The position numbers and the translations under genes were made by a program. From contig JAKADI010000170.1 of NCBI GenBank assembly GCA_021820675.1, positions 1 to 5,389 on the forward strand: a stretch of 5,389 nt of DNA. Reading direction: 5' to 3'. The notes under the pieces were generated by a model. It ran no database searches. It had not been told where the DNA came from and saw nothing but the letters and a program-made list of their open reading frames with translations. This stretch comes from Bacillota bacterium. GTDB taxonomy: Bacteria; Bacillota; Sulfobacillia; Sulfobacillales; Sulfobacillaceae. Below, in pieces: positions 1-5,389 of this stretch. The stretch's first letter is position 1; every line of letters starts with the position of its first letter.

Positions 1-1
1 T

Positions 2-1168
2 CAGTGGACCGCTCTCATTATTATTGTCGTGCCGCGAGCCATCTTGTACATTGTCGGCCGCTCAGCGTCCACCAGTGTCTTATCGGTACTGGTGGTCGCC
101 GGCTCCCTCGTCGCAACATTTGTTCAGCCTTGGGCGGGATGGGTTAGCGACCGCGTCCGTCATGCCTGGGGGCGTCGGCGACCCTACATCATGTGGGGAA
201 CCTTTGGCAATGTGGCCGGCCTCCTTGTGATGGGATATTCGGGTCATTCGCTGCTCGTCTTTGCCTTAGGATATCTGATGGTCCAGTTTTTTTCAAATCT
301 GGCCCAAGCGGCTTATCAAGCCTTAATCCCTGATTTGGTTTCGGAAGAGCAAAGAGGTTTGGCATCGGGATGGATGGGGTTTATGACGCAACTGGCCATT
401 ATCTTTGGTGCCGTAGCTCCCGACTTCCTTGGGGATAAGGCCGTTTACGAGATTTTGGCTGTGCTCCTCATAGGAGGGTGGACCGTTACCCAATTTGGGG
501 TGCACGAAATGGATTCGAGGCACCTGGTCATTCCCCGAGTTACCATGGGCCAAGGTCTTCGTCAACTGTGGATCTCGCCACGTTCGTTCCCTGATTTTTG
601 GTGGGTTTTCATGACCCGGCTAATGGTCATGCTGGGATTTGCTACGCTTGAAAATTATCTCTTCTACTACCTCAAGTTTACAGTAGGACTTAAAGATCCT
701 GAGACCACGGTTTTTCACCTCCTCGCTTTGTTAACGCTGGGATCGCTGATCTCGGTTTTGACGGCGGGTTGGATATCCGACCGGGTCCATAAACGAAAAA
801 TCTTGGTGTGTATGGGAGGATTGTTAATGGGATCCACGGCCCTGACCTTTGTCTTCACACACAATATGATAATGATTTTATCCATGGGATTGGTATTTGG
901 GGTCGGTTACGGAATTTATCTGTCAACCGACTGGGCCTTAGCGGTAGATGTCTTGCCGCCAGGTCCCACCCAGGGCCGGAGCATGGGCCTATGGCAAGCA
1001 TCCTTTAATCTGGGTCAAGTCGGCGCCGGGTTTATAGCGGGACTGTTTATCGCACCTTTATCCCACATGATTTCATTGGGTGAGGCGTATCGAATGCTTT
1101 TTTTGGTGACGTTTATCTATTTCGCCATGGGTTCTCTTCTCATCTTTCGTGTTCGTCACGCGCAGTGA
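2..1168 (+). CDS. MFS transporter, SLC45/GPH-like sugar permease type (5' truncated)
   Basis: Integral membrane permease of the major facilitator superfamily, probably a proton- or cation-coupled sugar or small-solute symporter; the substrate cannot be read from the sequence. The frame is open to the left edge: nine hydrophobic codons (QWTALIIIV) precede the GTG at 29, so that GTG is inside the gene and roughly the first 30-40 residues, with most of helix 1, are missing. Numbered from codon 29, the loop between helices 2 and 3 carries motif A as GWVSDRVRHAWGRRRPYI (36-53); the GRRRPYI form is typical of SLC45 and GPH sugar transporters. QRGLASG (109-115) lies near helices 4-5. The second-half motif A copy is GWISDRVHKRK (247-257), and GYGIYLSTDWALAVDVLP (293-310) is another SLC45-like signature. 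About eleven hydrophobic helices are visible and the C-terminus is short. Family placement is confident, sugar transport is inference. Confidence 0.88.
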   Translation, partial: QWTALIIIVVPRAILYIVGRSASTSVLSVLVVAGSLVATFVQPWAGWVSDRVRHAWGRRRPYIMWGTFGNVAGLLVMGYSGHSLLVFALGYLMVQFFSNLAQAAYQALIPDLVSEEQRGLASGWMGFMTQLAIIFGAVAPDFLGDKAVYEILAVLLIGGWTVTQFGVHEMDSRHLVIPRVTMGQGLRQLWISPRSFPDFWWVFMTRLMVMLGFATLENYLFYYLKFTVGLKDPETTVFHLLALLTLGSLISVLTAGWISDRVHKRKILVCMGGLLMGSTALTFVFTHNMIMILSMGLVFGVGYGIYLSTDWALAVDVLPPGPTQGRSMGLWQASFNLGQVGAGFIAGLFIAPLSHMISLGEAYRMLFLVTFIYFAMGSLLIFRVRHAQ

Positions 1169-1182
1169 TTGGGCTTTATATT
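1153..1182 (+). promoter_or_regulatory. possible promoter for the small exported protein/DHH pair
   Basis: A -35-like TCGTCA (1153-1158, four of six consensus bases) lies 18 bases before a -10-like TATATT (1177-1182, five of six). It spans the end of the transporter gene and would start transcription near 1189, about 75 bases before the ATG at 1264. The match is moderate, and read-through from the transporter gene is an equally good explanation because no terminator hairpin is visible in the gap. Confidence 0.25.
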
Positions 1183-1248
1183 TTCTCGAATCCTGCAGGA
1201 ATTTGCGATAGAATTCACGAATTACCTAAAACACTCAGGCATGGATTT

Positions 1249-1255
1249 GGAGGAG
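1249..1255 (+). promoter_or_regulatory. ribosome binding site fixing the start at 1264
   Basis: GGAGGAG ends eight bases before ATG 1264, an ideal Shine-Dalgarno spacing. It decides between this start and the in-frame GTG at 1165, which overlaps the preceding stop codon as GTGA but has no purine-rich site in front of it. Confidence 0.8.
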
Positions 1256-1263
1256 CATTTTTT

Positions 1264-1554
1264 ATGGCAAGCCAGCAGGGATCATCCACGCATCTCGTGA
1301 TAATGCTGATGACGGTGACCCTTCTTACCTCTGTTCATCAACTGGCGACCGCTAATACGACTGTGTCGAGACGACTATTGGCTTATTCTGCGCAGCGTGT
1401 ATCGGGTAAGAGCCAGCTCTATACGATCGAGTTGTCCAACACCACGTCGATTGCCGATATTTACCAGCTCAAAGCGGGTACTACCATACGGTTGGCCGGC
1501 ACCTTAAATGGCCATACCATAAGCGCTAAACGAATTGATGTACTGCGAACATGA
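1264..1554 (+). CDS. small predicted exported protein, unknown function
   Basis: A 96-residue protein that I do not recognise. The start is chosen for the GGAGGAG eight bases upstream. Residues 11-24 form a hydrophobic stretch (LVIMLMTVTLLTSV), followed by a possible signal peptidase I site after A28-T29-A30, so the mature part would be about 66 residues outside the membrane. The n-region is odd: it has no Lys or Arg, only His10, so cleavage or even export is less certain and a membrane-anchored form is possible. There is no cysteine, so it is neither a lipoprotein nor disulfide-bonded. The mature part alternates polar and hydrophobic residues, and its end (GTTIRLAGTLNGHTISAKRIDVL, 72-94, read in two halves around L81) resembles the strand-turn-strand pattern of small beta-barrels such as OB-folds; that is inference only. 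It sits 46 bases before the phosphoesterase gene in the same direction, suggesting co-transcription. Confidence 0.72.
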   Translation: MASQQGSSTHLVIMLMTVTLLTSVHQLATANTTVSRRLLAYSAQRVSGKSQLYTIELSNTTSIADIYQLKAGTTIRLAGTLNGHTISAKRIDVLRT

Positions 1555-1590
1555 TAAAACCGGGATACATCTTGACGTCAGTGATTTGTC

Positions 1591-1595
1591 GGAGG
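1591..1595 (+). promoter_or_regulatory. ribosome binding site fixing the DHH gene start
   Basis: GGAGG lies five bases before ATG 1601. The same frame is open further upstream to an ATG at 1535, but that start would lie inside the preceding gene and would add 22 residues with no homology to the start of DHH proteins. The first conserved motif begins just nine residues after the chosen start, as is usual in this family. Confidence 0.75.
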
Positions 1596-1600
1596 CAAAT

Positions 1601-2488
1601 ATGAGTCAACGGGGATGGCTAATCACACACAAAAATTGTTTGGACGGGGCAACTGCCGGAGTAATCGGCGAACAATCAGGGTTGATCCCTATTTTCGTTG
1701 AACCCGACCGAGTTCTAGACGGCATTGAGACGATTACAGGAGATAGACCTATTTATTTAGCAGACGTCTCGCTTAAGCCGGCTCAATATGCCCGTGTCAG
1801 AACCCGGATCACTCAGTTACTGGATCACCACCAGTCAGCGTTGCCATTGAGCCCTTACGCGAACGTACATATCGACTTAACCAAAGCCGGCTCGCATCTT
1901 CTTTATGATTTTGCCGTCCAACAAGGCTGGATCACGGCTTCTGAGCAATGGAATCGTCTCATAAGGGCCGTAGAACGGTATGATCTGTGGAAGCCCTGCC
2001 ATGAGTCAGGGCAAAACCTCAACCGCTTGTTCCATACGTTAGGTTATTCGTGGTATAAAGAGCGATATAAAGACGGATGGACTCCTTATGTGGCGAACGA
2101 ACAAACCCTCCTGGCTAATCTCCTTCTTGACGAAAAGCTCTATATCAAAAAACAGTTGGGCCATGCTGTCAAGATCTTATCGCCTCTTCCCATGGCCGCC
2201 ATTGCGTTAACCGAAGAAGGCGCAACCAATGAAATTGCTCACACACTATTGTCTCAAGGCATGGCGCTGGTAGTTTTCCTTAAACCGGATGGTCGTTTAT
2301 CCGCACGAAGTGATACCCGCGTTGATGCCGCCCTACTCATGGAAGAATTATTTGCTGGCGGCGGACACGCTCGGGCGGCCGGGGGACGTTTAGATCATCC
2401 AGGTCCTTACGACCAGCAGACGGTTCAAGCCGTTCTCCAACGAATCGCGAGTTATCTACAACCTAATGCCCAACCACCGTTAAAATAA
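1601..2488 (+). CDS. DHH/DHHA1-family phosphoesterase
   Basis: A 295-residue cytoplasmic, metal-dependent phosphoesterase of the DHH superfamily, whose members include nanoRNases, cyclic-dinucleotide phosphodiesterases and RecJ-type exonucleases. Motifs in order: motif I THKNCLDGATAG (9-20), motif II LADVS with Asp55, motif III LDHHQ with the name-giving Asp75-His76-His77, a likely motif IV around ERYDLW (125-130, Asp128), and the C-terminal DHHA1 substrate-binding motif GGGHARAAGG (253-262). All the expected blocks are present and the length fits the compact two-domain members, so it looks intact. Motif I is of the NCxDG type, where Cys13 stands in the place of the first Asp of the DxD form seen in RecJ. 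The substrate is not predictable; short RNA or another phosphodiester is plausible. The gene follows the small exported protein by 46 bases, and its last 26 bases overlap the oppositely oriented oxidoreductase gene. Confidence 0.88.
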   Translation: MSQRGWLITHKNCLDGATAGVIGEQSGLIPIFVEPDRVLDGIETITGDRPIYLADVSLKPAQYARVRTRITQLLDHHQSALPLSPYANVHIDLTKAGSHLLYDFAVQQGWITASEQWNRLIRAVERYDLWKPCHESGQNLNRLFHTLGYSWYKERYKDGWTPYVANEQTLLANLLLDEKLYIKKQLGHAVKILSPLPMAAIALTEEGATNEIAHTLLSQGMALVVFLKPDGRLSARSDTRVDAALLMEELFAGGGHARAAGGRLDHPGPYDQQTVQAVLQRIASYLQPNAQPPLK

Positions 2489-3455
2489 TTTTTCCTACGT
2501 TTTGATTCGTTGCCATATAGCGATGAGCCTGAGCAGCTTGCTCCAAAGGAAAGGTTTTATCGACGATAGCACGCAACCGTCCCTTGGCAAAAAAACCCGC
2601 AGTTCGCTCTTGAAACTCTTGAATTAAGTGCATTTTGTCATAAGCTGGCCGTGACCGAAGCGCGGTACCGCAAATGGTTAAACGGCGTTTCAAAATATCA
2701 CCGAGGTTGACGTGGGATGCATTGCCGCTGAGGGTGCCAATAATCACGAGTACCCCATTAACTTTCAAGACATCCAAGTTCCGTTCGAAATAATTTTTAC
2801 CCACAAAATCCAGTACCGCGTCGATGCCTTGCTTAGACGACCAGTTGAGCACTTCTTGGACAAAATCTTGGTCGTGGTAGTTAATCGCCTTCTCTGCTCC
2901 AAAAGATAGGACACTTTGCACTTTCTCCGGTGATCCCACCGTGGTCGCTACCTGTAGTCCCGCTAATCTTGCCAATTGAATCGCGGCCGATCCCACGCCG
3001 CCAGCGCCTGCATGAATCAAGACGCGCTGCCCCAAGTGTAACTGCGCTTTATCGAATAAGGCATCGTATGCCGTAATAAACGCTTCGGGGATACCCGCAG
3101 CTTCAGCATCTGTGATATTTTCCGGAATAGGCCAGGCATTATCCGCCGGGCACGCGACGTATTCCGCATACGCCCCCCCCGTTACCAGAGCCATAACCCG
3201 ATCCCCTTCCCGAAAGCGGAGGACTCGACGTCCCACACGGCTGACAACACCGGCACACTCGAGCCCAGGAATTTGAAAATCTGGTTGGGGATCCGGAGGA
3301 GGATACAGCCCTTGCCGTTCCAATAAGTCAGCTCGGTTAAGTCCGGCAGCATGGACGCGAATGACAATATCATCTGGGCCACAGTCCGGCACGGGAATTT
3401 CGTGGATCTGCAAGACCTCTGGTCCCCCAAACTCTCTTAACACAATAGCTTTCAT
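2463..3455 (-). CDS. NAD(P)H:quinone oxidoreductase, PIG3-type zinc-independent MDR
   Basis: A 330-residue cytoplasmic oxidoreductase of the medium-chain dehydrogenase/reductase superfamily. Known relatives use NADPH to reduce quinones, often by one electron, and are linked to redox-stress handling. The N-terminal GroES-like domain starts MKAIVLREFGGPEVL and carries the PIG3/TIGR02824-type signature GLNRADLLERQGLYPPP (38-54) followed by PGLECAGVV (63-71). The Rossmann fold has the cofactor loop HAGAGGVGSAAIQLA (148-162). The cysteine and histidine ligands of zinc alcohol dehydrogenases are absent, as expected for this class. The C-terminal end FPLEQAAQAHRYMATNQNVGKIIL (302-325) is the usual tail. 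Length is normal for the family. The start is supported by GGAGG (3463-3467 on the complement), seven bases upstream. Codons 92-95 (ACG GGG GGG GCG) contain a run of eight G. Physiological substrate unknown. Confidence 0.93.
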   Translation of the reverse strand: MKAIVLREFGGPEVLQIHEIPVPDCGPDDIVIRVHAAGLNRADLLERQGLYPPPDPQPDFQIPGLECAGVVSRVGRRVLRFREGDRVMALVTGGAYAEYVACPADNAWPIPENITDAEAAGIPEAFITAYDALFDKAQLHLGQRVLIHAGAGGVGSAAIQLARLAGLQVATTVGSPEKVQSVLSFGAEKAINYHDQDFVQEVLNWSSKQGIDAVLDFVGKNYFERNLDVLKVNGVLVIIGTLSGNASHVNLGDILKRRLTICGTALRSRPAYDKMHLIQEFQERTAGFFAKGRLRAIVDKTFPLEQAAQAHRYMATNQNVGKIILTVVGH

Positions 3456-3515
3456 CTACATCCCTCCCAATTCGTCTGGCCGCCATGTACCCCGGCCCTG
3501 CTATCTTCCTGACCT

Positions 3516-3544
3516 ATTGTTATCTTTTCCACACCGATCTGCAA
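3516..3544 (-). promoter_or_regulatory. weak candidate promoter for the oxidoreductase gene
   Basis: On the complement strand TTGCAG (3544-3539) is followed after 17 bases by AACAAT (3521-3516). Spacing is ideal but each box matches consensus only in part (three and four of six), so this is a suggestion. It would place the transcript start about 55 bases before the ATG. Confidence 0.22.
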
Positions 3545-3552
3545 CATTGGGA

Positions 3553-3568
3553 TAGAATCCTTTAGAAT
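3553..3568 (+). promoter_or_regulatory. tandem -10-like TAGAAT hexamers upstream of the second transporter
   Basis: Two identical TAGAAT boxes (3553-3558 and 3563-3568) sit ten bases apart, each matching the -10 consensus in five of six positions. No good -35 box is found at 16-18 bases from either, the best being TGCAAC at 3540-3545. They lie in the 173-base divergent region and would give a leader of about 50-70 bases before ATG 3629. The rest of that region shows no clear inverted repeat or riboswitch-like structure. Confidence 0.35.
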
Positions 3569-3628
3569 ACTGAGGGAAGAGAACGGTAAGGATAAAACCA
3601 TCGAACAGAGATTGTCAGGAGGATTACT

Positions 3629-4795
3629 ATGTCATTTTCTGGTCTCGTCCTATTTATGGCGGTGGCAACAGGAGCTAGCGTGGCCAACCTGTATTATAAT
3701 CAGCCATTACTAGCGCTTATGGCCCGGTCATTTCACGTTGGTCCGGCATCAATAGGAATTGTGACCATGCTGACACAAATTGGCTATGCCACCGGACTAT
3801 TGGTTTTTGTTCCGCTAGCCGATTTATGGGAACGCAAAAAATTAATTATGGCATTGTTTGTGTTAACCGCCGTATGGCTGGAATTGGTTTCTGTGGCTCC
3901 TGGGTTTAAGATCTTTCTCTTCGCGAATTTTGCGCTAGGTGCGGTTACCGTGGTTCCCCAGGTTATTGTCCCCGTAGCCGCGGATATGGCCCCGGATGCC
4001 CAAAGAGGCCGCGTCGTCGGCGTCGTAATGAGCGGCTTACTCGTGGGCGTTTTAGCCGCGAGAATGGTCAGCGGCATCACCGCAGACTGGCTTGGCTGGC
4101 AGGCGGTCTTCCGCTTAGCTGGCATCTTGATGGGGCTCTTTGCTCTCATGGTATTTGCATTTTTTCCGGTTTCACGTCCTCGTGCCCAATCCTTGAGCTA
4201 CGGCCAGTTACTGTATTCGTTAGGACCCATGATTCGAGATGAACCCGAATTGGTTAGGGCATCTTTGACCGGCGGTGCGCTGTTCGGTGCATTCAGTGCC
4301 TTTTGGACGACGTTGACGTTTCGTTTGGGATCGGCACCTTATCATTATCCTGCCTCGGTCATAGGACTTTTTGGACTATTGGGTATTGCTGGAGCCAGCG
4401 TGGCTCCAGTTGCCGGCCGTCTGGCCGATAAGCGGGACCCGCGGACCGCCGTTAGCGTTGCCATCGCACTAGTATGTATGGCTTGGCTGTGGATGTGGCC
4501 ACTCTCGTCCCACCTGTGGGCTTTAATCATTGGAATTTTTGTACTTGACTTGGGCGTCCAGGCAGGGCAAATTTCCAATCAGTCTCGTGTTTATGCACTG
4601 CGTCCCAATGCCAGAGCCCGCTTGAATACTGTCTACATGGTGACATATTTTGTGGGAGGAGCACTTGGCTCGGGTGCGGGAAGTGTGGCGTGGTCTCAGG
4701 CTCGGTGGACTGGGGTAACATTGAGCGCTCTGACCCTGCTGATTGTTGCTGTTATCGTCCACGCTTCCAGTTTGAGACACCATCCCCTCCCCTAA
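3629..4795 (+). CDS. MFS transporter, DHA1/AraJ-like efflux type
   Basis: A complete 388-residue twelve-helix major facilitator permease in the cytoplasmic membrane, most like the COG2814 (AraJ/YnfM-type) group, whose characterised members export drugs, sugars or metabolites by proton antiport. Start ATG is backed by AGGAGG (3617-3622) six bases upstream. The N-terminal helix holds ANLYYNQPLL (19-28), a hallmark of this subgroup, then LTQIGYATGLL (48-58), motif A as PLADLWERKKL (62-72), PDAQRGRVVGVVMSGLLVG (122-140) and the ARMVSG stretch of helix 5 (144-149) followed by DWLGWQAVFR (153-162). The second-half motif A copy is GRLADKRDPR (263-272). Conserved QAGQISNQSRVYALRP (311-326) and RARLNTVYM (329-337) complete the pattern. 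It is not closely related to the sugar-permease-like transporter at the left of the window. No regulator gene is adjacent, so the cargo cannot be inferred. Confidence 0.9.
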   Translation: MSFSGLVLFMAVATGASVANLYYNQPLLALMARSFHVGPASIGIVTMLTQIGYATGLLVFVPLADLWERKKLIMALFVLTAVWLELVSVAPGFKIFLFANFALGAVTVVPQVIVPVAADMAPDAQRGRVVGVVMSGLLVGVLAARMVSGITADWLGWQAVFRLAGILMGLFALMVFAFFPVSRPRAQSLSYGQLLYSLGPMIRDEPELVRASLTGGALFGAFSAFWTTLTFRLGSAPYHYPASVIGLFGLLGIAGASVAPVAGRLADKRDPRTAVSVAIALVCMAWLWMWPLSSHLWALIIGIFVLDLGVQAGQISNQSRVYALRPNARARLNTVYMVTYFVGGALGSGAGSVAWSQARWTGVTLSALTLLIVAVIVHASSLRHHPLP

Positions 4796-4820
4796 ATCAG
4801 TATGAAGAGAGGGTATTTCG

Positions 4821-4829
4821 TGGTACAAT
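4821..4829 (+). promoter_or_regulatory. extended -10 promoter element for the lipoprotein isomerase
   Basis: TGGTACAAT fits the extended -10 form (TG, one base, then TACAAT, five of six to consensus). The region 17 bases upstream (TATGAA) is a poor -35, which extended -10 promoters tolerate. Transcription would start near 4836, giving a leader of about 29 bases before GTG 4865. No terminator hairpin is visible between the transporter stop and this element, so read-through could also contribute. Confidence 0.42.
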
Positions 4830-4849
4830 GAGCGGCGAAAATCTTATTT

Positions 4850-4853
4850 GGAG
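4850..4853 (+). promoter_or_regulatory. ribosome binding site for the GTG start at 4865
   Basis: GGAG (within TTTGGAGTGG) precedes GTG 4865 by 11 bases, slightly long but workable. The alternative ATG 4889 has another GGAG only four bases away and would remove the sole lysine of the signal peptide n-region, so 4865 is preferred. Confidence 0.5.
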
Positions 4854-4864
4854 TGGACAATTTC

Positions 4865-5389
4865 GTGACAATAAAATTATGGAGTCCAATGGTGGCTGTA
4901 GGGCTATCCGTGGGGATTCTATCGACGGGTTGCGGTCAGCAGTCCGCAACGACTGCCCGTCATGTCAAACCCGTTAGCGGGCGCAATCTTAGGTGGAAGG
5001 CCCCACCGAAAATGTTCATCAACACCCACAAACTCTATACAGCGACTGTTAAGACGACAGCCGGCAGTTTTGTAATTTCACTGTTCGCCAAACAAGATCC
5101 TGTGGCCGTGAATAACTTTGTCTTTTTGGCCAACCACAAATTCTTCAATGGCGATGAGATTTTTCGCGTCATCAAACCATTTATGTTTCAGACTGGCGAT
5201 CCGTTGAATAACGGCACAGGGGGGCCCGGTTACGAATGGAATGGAGAAAGACCCACCTATCCTTATCAACCCGGCATTGTCGCAATGGCTAATACCGGTA
5301 ACCCCAATACCAACGGTAGCCAATTTTTTGTGTGTACAGGTCAGGAAAGTACCAGCTTAAATCAAGATCCCATTTACACCGAGGTGGGT
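4865..5389 (+). CDS. lipoprotein cyclophilin-type peptidyl-prolyl cis-trans isomerase (3' truncated)
   Basis: An extracytoplasmic, lipid-anchored cyclophilin-family protein that would assist folding of exported proteins by isomerising prolyl bonds. 175 codons are visible; the frame is open to the right edge and an estimated 30-50 residues are missing. The start is GTG: residues 1-23 form a type II signal peptide (Lys4, hydrophobic 9-19) ending in LSTGC with Cys23 as lipidation site. Ser at -3 is less usual than Leu but tolerated. A linker of about 35 residues precedes the domain, which begins near YTATVKTTAGSF (58-69). Motifs: PVAVNNFVFLA (79-89), FRVIKPFMFQTGDP (100-113), GTGGPGYEW (117-125), AMANTGNPNTNGSQFFV (140-156). 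Compared with cyclophilin A, catalytic Arg55 (Arg101), Phe60, Met61, Gln63, Gln111 and Phe113 are kept, but His54 of the FHR motif is Phe100. Activity is likely but unproven. Confidence 0.87.
   Translation, partial: MTIKLWSPMVAVGLSVGILSTGCGQQSATTARHVKPVSGRNLRWKAPPKMFINTHKLYTATVKTTAGSFVISLFAKQDPVAVNNFVFLANHKFFNGDEIFRVIKPFMFQTGDPLNNGTGGPGYEWNGERPTYPYQPGIVAMANTGNPNTNGSQFFVCTGQESTSLNQDPIYTEVG

Noticed and set aside
1191..1200. Perfect ten-base palindrome TCCTGCAGGA in the gap before the small protein gene
   Set aside because: It is too short and isolated to call an operator or terminator; no T-run follows and no second copy is seen in the window.
1165..1263. Upstream GTG start (1165) for the small protein, overlapping the transporter stop as GTGA
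   Set aside because: GTGA overlaps can mean translational coupling, but no ribosome site precedes it, and a perfect GGAGGAG sits inside the extension ahead of ATG 1264. The extension would also bury the hydrophobic segment behind 33 extra residues.
1573..1580. Palindrome TGACGTCA just before the phosphoesterase gene, next to a TTGACG -35-like box
   Set aside because: No -10 box at proper spacing (GCAAAT only), and an eight-base palindrome is expected by chance at this scale.
3784..4149. A 121-codon - strand open frame inside the second transporter
   Set aside because: Composition rich in Thr, Pro, Ala and Lys is what the reverse of a hydrophobic membrane protein gives; no start signals or known domain.
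4785..4813. CCCTC/GAGGG hairpin as terminator after the second transporter
   Set aside because: The stem has five pairs with a 19-base loop and no U-run follows, so it does not make a credible intrinsic terminator.
4690..4977. A + strand open frame of 95 codons bridging the transporter end and the next gene
   Set aside because: It is a shadow: its first third lies inside the transporter gene in another frame, it has no ribosome site or recognisable motif, and the lipoprotein frame over the same bases encodes a clear signal peptide and cyclophilin domain.
5078..5323. An 81-codon - strand open frame opposite the cyclophilin domain
   Set aside because: It is antisense to strongly conserved cyclophilin motifs and has no domain or ribosome site of its own.

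Overview
The window holds six protein-coding genes: five on the + strand and one on the - strand. There is no visible RNA gene, mobile element, CRISPR array or integration scar. Strong GGAGG-type ribosome sites in front of most genes, a GTG start, a Gram-positive-style lipoprotein and a roughly balanced base composition suggest a Bacillota-type bacterium. A Sulfobacillus- or Alicyclobacillus-like acidophile would fit, but that is a guess from general look, not a proof. Neither the first nor the last gene is complete.

Left part (1-1168): the 3' nine-tenths of a major facilitator transporter of the SLC45/GPH-like sugar-transporter type, cut at its N-terminus by the window edge. After a 95-base gap come a small predicted exported protein of 96 residues (1264-1554) and, 46 bases later, a DHH/DHHA1 phosphoesterase (1601-2488). 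These last two probably share a transcript.

Middle (2463-3455): a PIG3-type, zinc-independent NAD(P)H:quinone oxidoreductase on the - strand. It converges on the phosphoesterase gene and overlaps its 3' end by 26 bases. A 173-base divergent intergenic region (3456-3628) separates it from the second transporter gene.

Right part (3629-5389): a second MFS permease of a different, drug/metabolite-efflux-like (DHA1/AraJ-type) family. A 69-base gap with an extended -10 element follows, then a lipid-anchored cyclophilin-type peptidyl-prolyl isomerase that runs off the right edge.

The genes do not form an obvious single pathway; this looks like ordinary chromosomal housekeeping and transport content. 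I found no convincing new system. The points most worth a second look are the conserved-or-not status of the small exported protein next to the phosphoesterase, the variant metal-binding motif of that phosphoesterase, and the altered active site of the lipoprotein cyclophilin.
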